Positions 22,736-33,954 of a stretch of DNA of 64,000 bases are shown piece after piece. This DNA is from Ursus arctos (lineage: Eukaryota; Chordata; Mammalia; Carnivora; Ursidae), in the NCBI RefSeq assembly GCF_023065955.2, contig NW_026622930.1:24715449-24779448 (forward strand), written 5' to 3'. Positions within the stretch are counted from its first letter, which is position 1, and each line of letters begins with the position of its first letter. A program made the position numbers and the translations under genes. The notes under the pieces were generated by a model, which was not told where the DNA came from, ran no database searches, and saw nothing but the letters and a program-made list of their open reading frames with translations.

Positions 22736-23340
22736 TCGTGGATGTTCTCTGGGAATCCTACCAGGACGCTAAGTTCCTGTCACCGAAGGTGTGCAAGCCG
22801 AGTCTGGAGCACCACACAGAAGGCTCTGGTGCGGTGATCGATGCAGAGATCAGATGGGGGCCCAAGTCGCAGAGCCCCACCCCACCCCAGCCAGGAATCC
22901 GTTTCTGCAGTCCCTCTCCCGGGGGGCAGAGTGTTCAGGGGAGGGGCATCCTCCGGGCTCCCCCAGAGGATTTAATTCACTGTCCCTGAGCCTGGCGGTT
23001 CCTTGTTTAGAGCTCTGTCCTTCAGTGGCTTGCATCCCACACCCGACACCCCACACCCCACGTTCCACACCCCACATCGGGCGTCTGCCTCTACACGCGC
23101 GTCTGTGAGCAGCTACCGGGCAGGGGCGGTGGTGCAGGGCTGGAGCTCGTTCCTGCCGCTGGGCTGGGCACAGATGTGGCCCCGCCGACCCACCCCTAGG
23201 GCTGGGCTCCCTCTCCGCCATCCCTTATCAAACGCCTCTCCTGGGTGGCGAGCTGTCACCCGCCCCTGCGCTGCTCCCTCGGCCTGCCGTCACCACACAC
23301 ACTCGATTAGGGGATCCGAGTGACTTACAGGGGCGCCTCT
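22736..23340. other. GC-rich unassigned DNA with a CCCACACC tract
   Basis: Bases 23030-23085 hold short repeats of CACCCCACAC units. Open frames on both strands are products of composition. Confidence 0.45.
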
Positions 23341-23465
23341 TCCCCAGGGTCGGCATTTGCATAAGGTGATGGATGCAGAGATGTCATCTAAACACATCTG
23401 CACTTTGCATTTTAAACAAAGCAATTTCCAGAGGAAGCTGGGGGAGCTTTGTTTCCTTCCAGGAA
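23341..23465. promoter_or_regulatory. Candidate enhancer: octamer and SOX/POU-like cluster
   Basis: A perfect octamer ATTTGCAT lies at 23355-23362. At 23403-23421 the minus strand reads CTTTGTT, four bases, then ATGCAAAG, a spaced SOX plus POU arrangement. ESRRB is a known target of OCT4 and SOX2 in stem cells, and this block is about 7 kb beyond its probable 3' end. Motif reading only; the spacing differs from the classic composite site. Confidence 0.3.
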
Positions 23466-23989
23466 CATTTCCTCTGAGCCAGATTCTCTTGCCTTTTGGC
23501 CAGCATTTTCCACCACATCTGGCCCCAGTCCCCCTCCTCTACTGGCCTCCTGCTCAGTCCCCACATCCCACCCCATCCCCAGCCATGACCCTGGTGTGGA
23601 ACAGGGATGGCTTGCATGTTCCACAGGATGAAGAAGGACGTAGGTCCCTCGTCAGGGCCGAGCAGGGGTCGCCTGGCCCCCTGTCGGTGACTGACATCGG
23701 CCCCCTCTCCCAGGCCCACCCGGCAGGAGACCTGTCCTAGGCAGGGTGACCTTAGCCAGGGCCCACCCCCTGTGCAACACGGTTTGAAGGACACGAAATA
23801 CTCGCTCCAGACATCCGTGCCCCCCTCGCCCCCCAAGATGCAAGCCAGCGGTCACCCCGAATGTCCTCAGTGTTACACTGGATTCCTTCTCGAAGCTCTG
23901 ACCTCTGATATCACACAGCTGACACTATTCCTCTTCACAAATCTAAGCCTTCAGGGACCTTTAACATTGATGATAAAAATGTCAACATA

Positions 23990-24188
23990 GGGGCGCCTGG
24001 GTGGCACAGCGGTTAAGCGTCTGCCTTCGGCTCAGGGCGTGATCCCGGTGTTATGGGATCGAGCCCCACATCAGGCTCTTCCGCTATGAGCCTGCTTCTT
24101 CCTCTCCCACTCCCCCTGCTTGTGTTCTCTCTCTCGCTGGCTGTCTCTATCTCTGTCGAATAAATAAATAAAATCTTTAAAAAAAAAA
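23990..24188 (+). mobile_element. Young Can-SINE (SINEC)
   Basis: GGGGCGCCTGGGTGGCACAG start, CCGGTGTTATGGGATCGAGC middle, AATAAATAAAATCTTT and A tail. Target duplication AAAAATGTCAACATA (left) against AAAAATGTCACCATA (right), one change. Confidence 0.95.
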
Positions 24189-24199
24189 TGTCACCATAA

Positions 24200-24645
24200 T
24201 ATTGGTCCACAATGTTAGGCTGAATTTTTTTTTTCTCTCCAAAGACAAGCAGGAAGGAATAAGGTAGGAAGTCCCTGGAATTTTGTCCCCAGGATTGTGG
24301 TCTGAAGGCCAGCAGCATCATCCCTGCTCAGTTGCTACAAGGGGAATGACTTGGGGGAAAGTCCGACAACCAAGGGCCGCGGTGCCCTAGCGCACACAGG
24401 CAGCAGGCCCAGAAGCCCGCCGGGAGTGCTTGTCTGCGTCCCCTCCTTCCCTCCTGTCCACCTGCAAAGATGAGGGGCTGGATGGGCAGCAACCTGGCCT
24501 TGGCAGGGGTGGGGGCAGACATCTGCGGCTGGGGGTGGCTCCTGTGAGGCTGGGTGCTTCCCTGCCATGGGAGGAGTGGGAGAAAGCAATCGACAGGTGT
24601 AGCGTGCCTACTGTGTGTCTGACCCTTTACGTGGCTAGTCTGAAA
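24200..24645. other. Intergenic sequence, nothing recognised
   Basis: GC-rich, no exon or named repeat. The short open frames overlap on both strands. Confidence 0.45.
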
Positions 24646-24998
24646 CATGGCTGGCAGTCAAGAGAAGGGACTTGACCTGAGCCTATGCAGATGTGGATTC
24701 AAATCTGAGTTCTATGACTGTAAGCACGTTGGTTAAGCTTTCTGAAGCTTTAAGCCCCCATAAAATGAAGACGGCGGCATTTACGTCAAACACTCGCGGG
24801 GAATGATTGATTGGGACAATATGTGTGAAGTGTCTGGGATATAGCTAACATCCCATTCACGTAATCTGGTAGCATCGTTACGGGGTCGGATCCGCTTCAC
24901 TGTGCAGATGGGGAGGGAGTTGGCAGGCCCGGGGCCACACCACCAGTAAGGGTAGGGCAGGGCAGGGACTTCTGAGCCGAGGCCAGTCTGAATCCAAA
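24646..24998 (+). repeat. Two MIR fossils in tandem
   Basis: First copy: GATTCAAATCTGAGTTCTATG, CCCCATAAAATGAAGACGG, GTGTGAAGTGTCTGGGATAT to about 24855. Second: CTTCACTGTGCAGATGGGGA, GGGGCCACACCACCAGTAAG to about 24998. Together they show 5' and core parts of separate elements. Confidence 0.65.
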
Positions 24999-25059
24999 GC
25001 TCATGCTTCGCCAGGTGGCCAATCCACTGAGGACAGAAAGCTTGACCCCCTGTGTCTCA

Positions 25060-25480
25060 GTGGGAGAGACAGATCTGATGAGGTCCCTCCCTTGCTTAAA
25101 ACTCTGCCAGGGTTTCCCCTTTGTTCTGAGATAGAGAACAATGTCCTGAGCAAGGCTGACCAAGTCCCGTGCAATCCGGTCCCTCTTCTTGGCCTCTCCT
25201 CTGCCACCAACCAACCAATGGTCTTTTCTGCCGGTCTCTTGAGGAAGCCTGGAACACATCAGCTGCTCTTTCTCTCTGTCTTGGCCTGGACACCTCCCTC
25301 TCTCCCTGAAACACCCCTCGTGACCTCCCCTAACTCCCTCCACTTCTTCAGATCTCAGTCTCTGCCTGCTTCTGCAATATGGCTTCCTGGGCCAACCTGC
25401 CCCCATCAAAAGGCTGCATTGGTTCCCATTGGTCCCCTTGTTACTTGCTCCTGCTCCCATATGTTGCTGAACGTCTCCTG
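25060..25480 (+). repeat. L2 LINE fragment
   Basis: Reads CTTGCTTAAAACTCTGCCAG, CCTGAGCAAGGCTGACCAAG, CCCGTGCAATCCGGTCCCTC and on through CTCTCTGTCTTGGCCTGGA, the pyrimidine-rich L2 3' region. A 187-codon frame on the minus strand is its shadow. Confidence 0.75.
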
Positions 25481-25639
25481 CGTAAGATACCCTTGTAAAC
25501 CGCTAGTTCGAAGTTCATCTTCTCTGCTACAGCAGGAGCCCCCCCATACTCCCCAGATCCCACCGCCTGCCAGGTGAAAAATGAATGAGCAAAGAGAGCA
25601 GGCCCAAGTGACCAGAATCACTCAGGAAAAATGAGGGCA

Positions 25640-26350
25640 GCGCACCCGGGATCGGAAGAGATTTGCCTTTCTGGGTGTTTGCTGAAAGAAGACTTAACTG
25701 CCAGCCTGAGCCTGGCGGTGGGTCTCCGGAAGGACGCGTCCCGCCTCTGTGGGGCCCCCATGTGCGTGGCCAGCCCGCGGGCAGGGGAAGGGCGGCTCTC
25801 TGGGACTGTGGGGCCTTCTGTTCTTCGGGAGCGAAGTGAATTTGCAGCAGAGGCAGAATAAGGTGTCTGAGGTGCGAGGTTTTCAGCCTTCCTCGGCTGC
25901 CCGCACCCCTACCCTTTGTGAGCGAAGAGGTTTTGCTCCCTGCATCAGCTTCTGGCTCCTCCTCAGCTGGGGCGGGAGAGCGGAAGGAAGCTGGAGAGCC
26001 TAAGGCCTCGGTAGGGAGGAGCGGAGCCCGGGAGAGGAGGTGGGAGGAGGGCGCCGGGAGGCTGAGCGGGGGGGGGGGGGGGGGGGGGGGGAAGCTGGGC
26101 AGTCTGGAGGTGCACGAGGGAGGCGTGCGGGAGCGGCTCTGCGTGCGGCAGGGAGATGCAGAACGAGGTCGATGGCGTTCGCAGTGCATTCATCATGCGA
26201 CATCCCACGAACGGTGTGGACGATGCTGAGGGGAGAGATTTGGGTCGCTTTGGGTCATTTTGCGGCTTGCTGCATGGTTGTTGCTTTGGCGGTGACCGGC
26301 TGGGCGTTGGGGCGCAGTCTAGGACTCCCATTTTGAGCGGCCTCGAGAAT
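25640..26350. promoter_or_regulatory. CpG-rich block, possible orphan CpG island
   Basis: By eye there are about 30 CG dinucleotides between 25921 and 26341, far above the neighbourhood. There is no TATA box and no recognisable first exon. It sits about 4.6 kb beyond the probable ESRRB polyadenylation site, so it is not an ESRRB promoter. It could mark a non-coding RNA start or an unmethylated enhancer. A long Pro/Ser-rich frame on the minus strand follows from composition. Confidence 0.45.
26068..26091 (+). repeat. 24-base G run
   Basis: An uninterrupted poly(G) on the plus strand inside the CpG-rich block, able to form G-quadruplex structures. The exact length may be unreliable because such runs sequence poorly. 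Confidence 0.9.
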
Positions 26351-27200
26351 GGGCCCTTTCCGCCCTCTTTTGGCCTGGCTCCAAGCTTGATCGTGGGGGC
26401 TTGTCATGTCTGCCTGTGGGAAGAGGGCGGGAAGGTCTGGTTGTCTCTCTTCTCCACAGGGGAAGTGGGGAGAGACTCTTCGGGACCCAAGTGCGAGCCC
26501 CAGTGCCTTCGCTTGGCCTTGTGACAGCTGCCGAAGGGATCTGGGCACAGATGCGCTGGGCATTCGGCTAACAAGGGAGGGATGTCTGCAGAATTTCCCA
26601 GAGAAGTCTCTGAAGATTCCTAGCCCTGTCCCTCCCCACCAGCCCCCCCGTAGAGAAGAAGGCTGGCTTCTGACCACCAGACACAGGCTCTCCTGCCCAG
26701 CCCAGGTGAGGGGAGAAGGTAACAAGAGAAAACCCACAGATGGAGCGGAATGTGGGGACAGTCGTGGGCGCGAGCCGTGTGGGGCTAGGAAGAGGCGGAC
26801 ATGGAGTCACCTTTGTTCGGAGCACCTGAAACCGGGAGCACAAAGGTCTGCCAGAAGGGTCCCCACTTCTTCCAGACAGGAAGCCACGGGTGCTTCCCCC
26901 AACGTCAAGTTTCTGAGTAAAAGGAAACTGGTCGTGACCTGACCGCTTAAGGACGGTAGGCCCTGGTGCTTCCCTCCCTTCCCTTGCCCTCCCCTCCCCT
27001 TCCCTCCCTTCCCCTCGCTGGGATCTGAACAGGAGCCACTCACGGAGAGCGTGGATGTTTGCCCTGGGTGCATGTTTTGGGGTCAGAGCCGGACCGGGCG
27101 GGGTAGAGGGAGCATCTGGTACCAGGAGGAGCTCAGGAATGAGTTAAGACCCCCAAATTCTGCTCTGTGGAACCCTGAGTGTTTTTATCTTGATGATGCC
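26351..27200. other. Unassigned DNA with a CT-rich tract
   Basis: Bases 26970-27016 are CCCTTCC-type simple repeat. No exon or mobile element recognised. Confidence 0.45.
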
Positions 27201-27204
27201 CAGA

Positions 27205-27425
27205 ATATGTGTAAATCAGGATTTCCCCGCCTCAGCCCTGTTGCCGCTGTAGGTCAGGTGACCGTGCGTGGTGGGGCCGCCCCGTGAGCTGCAGCGGCTT
27301 CCCCGGGCCTCTACCCACCAGATGCCAGCAGCCCCTCTAGCCTGACAACAAAAGACATCTCCAGACATTGCCAAGTATGCCCTTGGGGGCACAGTCACCC
27401 CATTTGAGAACTGGTGGTCCAAACC
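27205..27425 (+). repeat. MER20 hAT-Charlie element
   Basis: Contains GGGCCTCTACCCACCAGATG, CCAGCAGCCCCTCTAGCC, AAAGACATCTCCAGACATTG and a TTGAGAACTGGTGG end, all MER20 landmarks. It is a non-autonomous DNA transposon fossil. MER20 copies have been recruited as enhancers in placental mammals; nothing here shows that for this copy. Confidence 0.88.
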
Positions 27426-27754
27426 AAGAAAGCATCTGTGCCCCTTCCAGTCCGCACCCCACACTGTTTTTGAGAGTTGGGGGCAAGGCTAGAGTCCAGG
27501 CTGAGTTCTCAAAACTGTCAAATAATGGCATAAAAAGGCGATCATGCAGCCCCTTCTGCTCCAGAAACCTGTGTTTCTACGTTTTACTTTACTGCCTTTG
27601 AGGCTAGATAGAGAGCAACAGAGGGCGTTGGGGGGCTGCGAGGAGGAATTCATGGCCGGTAGAGATCCCGTGTGAACACCTGTTACCAACGAAGGTCATT
27701 CGCTGTTCCCGATTTCGCTGACCCTCTGGCCTGCTGCCTTCCTGGCATCCCTGC

Positions 27755-28562
27755 CTGGACGTCCAACAGCATCTCAGACTTACCGTGGGTGATTCTCCCA
27801 CCCGGCCCCCGGACTTGCCCTCTCTGCGTCTTTCCAGCTCAGTGGGGGACAACCCTGGTGGCTTCAGATTAGATCCAGGACCCAAGTGCTTCTTCAGACC
27901 TACTCTCCTCTGACTCTGGTCCAAGTCAGTCACCTCATCAGTGGTCTCCTAGTTGGTCTTCCACCCGGGCCTTCCTACAGCATATCCATACAGCAGCCAA
28001 AGGCTGCTGTTGAGACGTGTGATTATGGCATTCCTTTATGCAAAATCTTCCACTTAGAGTGAAAGCCAGTCTTACTATGTCCTCATGTTCTCTGCATGAC
28101 TTGCCCCACTCCCCCTTGCCTCACCCATTCCACTTCAGCCACACTTGTTTCCTTGATGCTCACTGAACACACGTGGCATACTGTTACCTCAGGGCCTTTG
28201 CACATGCTGGTCCTGCTGCTTGGAGAGCTTTATCTCCAGACACCCACGTGGCCCTCACTTTCCTCACCTTACTGTTACATGTAACATTCTCACTGAGGCT
28301 GCTCTGACCATTCCTTTTAAAATTATATCCGACTTCCCCGTTCCTGATCCCCCATACCCTGCTTTTTCCCTCACAGAACTTATCTAACAATGTAATTTGG
28401 TTATTTATTGTGTTCATTGTCTCTCTCTTCCTCCCACTTGACTGTGTGCTCCATGAAAATAGAGATTGTGTTTTTCTTTTTACTGAGATAGTCTCCGTGC
28501 CCAGGACAGTGCCTGACACACAGCAGGCCCTCGGTAGGTATTTGTTGAGCAAATGAATGACC
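27755..28562 (+). repeat. L2 LINE, long 3' part
   Basis: From CCGTGGGTGATTCTCCCACC through GTCTCCTAGTTGGTCTTCCA, GGGCCTTTGCACATGCTGG, GTGTGCTCCATGAAAATAG and CAGTGCCTGACACACAGCAG, to a TTTGTTGAGCAAATGAATGA end. This is one of the longest L2 copies in the window. Confidence 0.88.
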
Positions 28563-29159
28563 TTAAATTGTGTTTTCCCCTTTCACTTCTTTGGTAACAG
28601 GAAGGCGAGACTATTTAGAGAATTGAGGAGAGAGAAAGATATGAATGAGGTTTAAGTCTTTCTTGAAATGAGCTATTAGCTAGTCTGACCATAATTATCT
28701 ATACAGATGGGAGGAAGTAGTAGAGAAAATCCTAAAATACAGATAGTCCAGTAAGTATTTCTATTTTGATTATGTTACGTGATATTACGGTTGACTTCCC
28801 TGATTATTTTTTAAGGTGGCAGCATGAATACCAGCTGTGTGTGTGTCTGTGTGTGTGTGTAAGTATGTATGCATACACACGTGAGGTAGTGAGGGTACAT
28901 TGGGAAATTACCTAAAATAATCCACAAACTGGGTACTTTCATTCCCACAAAACATTTCATGCATAAGACTTGCTAAGTATCGCGTTCAAAGACTGCTCTG
29001 TGAATGCGATCTTCCAAGAGCTTCAGGAAACTTATAAACGGCTCACTGGAAGTTGACCAGAGCCTGCGCTGTCCATGTGTATGAGTTCTGTGGGCATCAC
29101 GGTTGGCTGGCTGTCTCCTAGACTTCCACTCAACTCTTTGTATGTAACAGCTGGACAGT
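28563..29159. other. Unassigned AT-rich DNA with a short (GT)n
   Basis: A GT run lies at 28838-28861. The remainder has no recognisable repeat or exon. Confidence 0.5.
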
Positions 29160-29555
29160 TAAGTGGGACTAGTCCCCCCTAAAGCTGGTCCCAATGATCC
29201 CTTAAGAGATAAGCACAAGAGCCACTGGGATTCAGAATGACGCTCAGGTATTTTCCATGGTTGTAGGGAGAGATGTTCTCTCCTTACAATGTGAAATGAA
29301 AAGCTGGCAGCCTTCTTGCTACCATGAAAGAGGCTGGCTTGATGGCAAAGCAGACAGAAGAGGGCAGAACTGAGAGAACCAGAGAAGCAGAGCCATGGCC
29401 CTACTGACTTTGTGACCCTCTGGATCAAACCCTGCCTGATGCTTGCCCCACTTCCGGACTTCATATAAATCCAAGACAATAAATCCATTAAGCTGATATA
29501 AACTGGGGTGTCTTTTACTTGCAATGAAAGACATCCTGATACAGTGCTCCTCCGT
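29160..29555. repeat. Ancient interspersed repeat, class uncertain
   Basis: Shares layout with 1200-1720 (CATGAAAGAGGCTGGC, CAGAACTGAGAGAACCAGAG, then AATAAATCCATTAAGC). Possibly the reverse-transcribed end of an old element. Not named. Confidence 0.35.
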
Positions 29556-30600
29556 TTCAGGCCGTCCCCTCTGCTTCTCCCTGCTCCCAAATGTGGATGA
29601 CACGTGGGATCTCTGTGCAGTCAGCATTATAGGTATGCTTACACAGATGCATTTCAGAATCCTAAGGCAGTGAACTGTTTTTGGTTCTCATACATGTGAT
29701 GTTCCATTATTCTGGCATAAATGAAGATAATAATAGAGTGCCTCCCACGTTGGAAGTCACGTCAAAAGTCTGTGAAGTAGCAGGGGGCTTCTCAGACCTG
29801 TATCCTGCTTCACAAGTTGCATTCCTGAGTTTTGCCACTGAACATGCTTTTAAAATGCCTGCTTGAATATCCAGATAATTCGGAGGCTGAGCTGGTTCTC
29901 CTGACGGCCAGGCCCAGCATCGGCCTGAGGCTGAGGGCAGTGCTGTCCAGGGGACAGCGAGCCCAGAAAGGTCACGTGTGAAGAAACTCTCCAACAGGCC
30001 ATTCCTTATTTATTAGATGCCAGATACATGGGACCAGGACAGAAGAATCCGACGGCATTCGATTTACATGGGGTGGGTGGGGGAGTCTGGGGGAGAACAC
30101 ATACAGAGGCAGAAATACGTACAGAGGGGGATGCAATGAAGGACTGCCATTTTAAAAAATATATACATCTGAAGACGCCATTCCAGCCATTTAATCATTA
30201 TCAGAAAATAAAACAATCTTTCCACATCGTGCTTTTCTTTGGTGCTGTTCCGTGGGCATGGGCCCCTCTGTCTTGTCTGGTTTGTCACTGCTCCCCGTCT
30301 GCCCCCCCAGGCTTCTCCCATCTGCACAGGGGGAGGGGAGGGTCTGCAAGAGGGAAGGGGGGCCCCTGCCACAGAGCTGGGTGCAGATTCTGACTCCCCT
30401 GCAGCCCTACCCCCCCCCCCACCTATGCCCTTGAGATCTTTCTACTTGGTTCCTCAATCGTGGCCTGGGGAAATCATCAAGATCTTCTGTATGCAAAAAC
30501 TGGGAGCCACTACCCAGGCTCCCGTGTGACAAAACCAGTCTAGAAGCTGTAGAAAGGGGGGGACACGGGGACCAAACAAAACCCAGCCAATACCACCTTC
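29556..30600. other. Intergenic DNA just beyond ESRRB
   Basis: On the minus strand a second AATAAA lies at 30014-30009 and could serve as a distal ESRRB polyadenylation signal. No exon or named repeat recognised. Confidence 0.4.
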
Positions 30601-30621
30601 TCCACGGTTGGATTTTTACAT

Positions 30622-30627
30622 TTTATT
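30622..30627 (-). terminator. ESRRB: Probable ESRRB polyadenylation signal AATAAA
   Basis: Reading leftward from the ESRRB stop, this is the first AATAAA I find. It is followed 30-60 bases on by a GT-rich stretch (GGTATTGG, GGGTTTTGTTTGG), the usual downstream element. Cleavage near 30603 would give a 3' UTR of about 2.8 kb. A second AATAAA at 30014-30009 is a possible alternative. Confidence 0.6.
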
Positions 30628-31969
30628 TCTTGGTTCATTTCAATGACCTGTATCATGAGAGTACAAGTGAGAAGGGCAATTTGTTCTTTTACAGATTTTC
30701 CAGGAACAGCAATTTTGGGGGCAAGCGAGTTCCTCCCCATTTGGGGGGGAGTGGGCATCCTAAACTCTCCTCGCTTCACCATCCCCCACTAAGTCAGGGC
30801 CCCCTCTCCCAGGGAGGCCCCAAAGCTGGCGAGGCCTCCAACTAAGAAGTTGGCCTACATTTTTTCTTTGAATGTCCAGGGGCTGCATCAGTACACACCA
30901 GCCGTTCCCACCAGCCAGAGTTCCCGTCGTGCCGGACCCGTCTCCTGCGGCCACGGGGGTTTGAGTGAGAAGCAGCGTCCAGCTCACTGGCACAGAGCCA
31001 TCGGGCTCGCCACCCCCCCCCCCCGAGGCTCTGATGGCAGGACACCTGCAGAAGCCCCGGATCCACCACACCCCCCCACCACTTGTACCAGTAGCCAAGA
31101 TGCTTCTGTAAATACCAGCTGTGCACAGGCCCCGCCCTGGCTGACAGCTCGGGGACTCACGCTGGCGACAGAATTGCCCCCCGGGGGAGGAGGTCCCACC
31201 CTCAGCTCCCCCTCCTCAAGCACACAGCACAACGGAAGGCAGGGGGAGGTTCCCAACCCTGGCTTCTCTCACCATGAGGGACCTCGAGTTCGGACTTAGG
31301 GCATGGATCCTAACAGCTGTCGGGCTGGGGGCTTTGCTCGGGTCCCTTGACGCTTCGATGCCCGTGAGCCCACCCAGATTGGTGCCCAGAGCGCTAGGGA
31401 TGAAGCACCCCGGACAAAAATTCCAACGCAGACTGTCAGGTGGCTTTGGCCTCCAATTCCCCACAGGCTAGCGGGACAGCACATGTCACTGGGCTGTCAG
31501 GCCTCTCGGAACCCTTTCTGTTTTGTACGAGAGGACATCAGAGAGCTACTCTGTGGCTGCTGGGTCTTAGCCGACCCTCAGGCCCAGGGTGACCCTCAGC
31601 CCAGTTCAGAGGGGTCGTGTTGGGTGGGGGAGGGGCAGCGTGGCAAAACCAGCATCAGCTGCTTCGCATGGAAGGCTGCAGGGCTGGGGGCAGCCCCTGG
31701 CCGCCTGGTGTCCTAGCGACAAGTGGAGCGACCCACGTGCCTCTCCAGGGCTAGGAGGTCGGGTCGATGGGTATGGAAACCCCAGGAAGTATCCCACGTA
31801 GGGCTGCTCTGATCCCTGCTTCAGAAAGGGCTTTCCCCATCACGCCCAACCCCCCCTTCATCCTCGGGGGACCCTCAGAGCCACCATCGGCCAACCTGCG
31901 TGCAGCGGATGGGGTGCTAAAGGCCTCCCCGAGTGGGTTACAACCAACTTTCGAGGCCACTCACAGGTA

Positions 31970-32080
31970 TCTGGTGACTGTCCCCATTTGCCCGGACGGA
32001 GGGGTTTCCTGGGACACAGCTTTTTAGTGCTAAAGCCAGGAACATCCTGGGCAGACCGGGGTGGTTAGTTACCCAACACA
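31970..32080. repeat. Palindromic MER-type DNA element in the 3' UTR
   Basis: Left arm GGTGACTGTCCCCATTTGCC and right arm GGGGTGGTTAGTTACCC face each other around TTTTTAGTGCTAAAGCC. A related element lies at 37575-37672. Such short hAT or MER fossils can fold as RNA hairpins. Confidence 0.55.
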
Positions 32081-32902
32081 GCAGCCAGGAAGACGGGCAG
32101 TCCCGCCACAGAGCTGGGCTTTCTCAGTGCACTCGGGGAGTTATGTCACACCTCAGTCCCAGGGTGGCAGCAGCAACCCCTCTGGGCACCGGTGTGCCCA
32201 ACCTTTTGGAATACAGGGCGCAGGGTGACCCGATGTCTACTGCCCACAGAAGCCAGCCCCTCGGGCAGGCTGGCAACTTCCCGAGCACCCCTTCTTCAGG
32301 GTTCCCCCGTCTCCTTATCTCACTTCTGGGACTTTGTGCTCAGCGAAGATTGGTTCAAGCCTCTCCCCATCTTGCCCCACTCCCCCTAGGACTGGCAGCC
32401 TGGAAATCAGTGCCCAGGGTGCCCTCAGATGGGGCCAGGCCCCAGAATCCCGAACTTCCCACAGGCCCACCTGCTCTGGACCTGCCCTGAAGGCTGACAG
32501 GGGGAAGGGGAAAAGCAAGCAGAAGGGGGAGCTCTGGGAATATTGCTTGGACCCTGCTCTTTTTGGAGCCGGCACTGTTCCAGCTATGGACCCGAAGCCA
32601 CCTTGGCCGGCTGAACCCACTGAGTGAGCTCTGAGGTAGGGGCAGGGAGTAGCAGGGATCTCCTGGGAGAGGAGAGGAGGACAGGTGGGCCTCGGTGCAG
32701 CGGTGACAGGCAGGTGGGAGGGCACCAAGGGGTGGGTGCCCGGAAGACGCACAAGCTCGGGCAGCTGCTCTCTGGATGGCGAGTCCCTAATAGGAGCTGG
32801 CTGTGTGTCAGGCTGAAAGGCTGCAGGCCGGGAGCCGTATGGACTGGGGAAGGTGTGGGGCCTCTGGAGGGGCCCCAAAGAACCTCAGAGTAGGCGGGGC
32901 CT

Positions 32903-33128
32903 CTAGAAGAAAGCACCTGCCCTCTGGGAAGGGACAACCTCCCGGTGGCAGCCAGCCTGAATGGGGTGGGGTCCTGGGCGCTGGGCACTGCCCACCCAGG
33001 GCTTGGGGTGGGGGATGGGGGTGGGGGTGAGGTTAGGATATGCACTGCCGTCTCTTGGGGGTTTGCTGGGGGAAGGGGGCACTTCCTCGATGGTCTCCAG
33101 TCTCAAGGGAGTCAGCCCTGGCCCAGAC
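32903..33128 (-). other. ESRRB: Decayed ESRRB beta2 C-terminal exon
   Basis: After a pyrimidine-rich stretch and GCTGAG acceptor, the minus strand from 33128 reads VWARADSLETGD in frame with a junction made directly after the LEAK codons of the last exon. This resembles the tail of the human long isoform beta2, which I recall as AWARADSLQEW and on. The frame then departs and stops at 33033 after 31 residues. In another frame 33120-32903 still reads EEVPPSPS, then KPWVGSAQ, then CHREVVPSQRAG, matching my memory of the human EQVPSPL, AWVGTAQ and HLEVFLPQRAG. I infer a homologous exon with indel damage. The long form is reported as primate-specific, which agrees. Confidence 0.55.
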
Positions 33129-33344
33129 CTCAGCACTACCCGTGGAGAAGGAAAAAACATACCAAAGAAAAAGCCAGTTACGGATGAGCCCACGCCCTGC
33201 CCTCCCCTCCCCACTCCCCTGCCCCGCTGCACTCGGGACTCCGCACACAGCCGGGAGGCGAGAAACCCCTTCCTCGGGGACTGCTCACGGCCATGATACA
33301 GGGCTTGAAGGTCGAGGCTGGTGGCGGTGGAGGTCTCCGCGGCG

Positions 33345-33372
33345 GTCCGTCCGTCCGCCGGTCCGTCCGCGA
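33345..33372. repeat. Short (GTCC)n-type tract
   Basis: GTCCGTCCGTCC and GGTCCGTCCGC lie just past the ESRRB stop, in the probable 3' UTR. Confidence 0.8.
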
Positions 33373-33398
33373 GAGGGATGGGTCCAGGTGCCGGGCCA

Positions 33399-33776
<378 letters not shown>

Positions 33777-33954
33777 TCACAGAGGCCCGTAACAGAGCTG
33801 AGGCTAGGACCCAGGGCGTGCTCTGCATGTCGGAAGGTCCTCTCTTGAGAAACCACCGAAAGGAGGCAGCGGAGGCCCTGAAGGACTTGACCTGAGCAGA
33901 CCGGTCACCGCCCTGGAGCTGCCAGGTGGACTCTGGAGCCAGCCCGGTGGACAT

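Larger units (their letters stand above)
30603..33398 (-). other. ESRRB: Probable ESRRB 3' UTR (short-form transcript)
   Basis: Continuous with the last coding exon and free of SINEs, L1 and LTRs, which is typical of a retained UTR. It contains a fossil DNA element at 31970-32080, a run of 13 C on the plus strand near 31008-31022, and the decayed beta2-tail exon at 32903-33128. The left limit depends on the AATAAA at 30627. No RNA evidence is available here. Confidence 0.5.

Noticed and set aside
24897..25460. 187-codon minus-strand open frame
   Set aside because: Antisense of an L2 3' region, whose pyrimidine richness removes stops.
25527..26189. 220-codon minus-strand Pro/Ser-rich open frame
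   Set aside because: It runs through the poly(G/C) tract and CpG-rich block. Its composition explains the lack of stops and no family is recognised.
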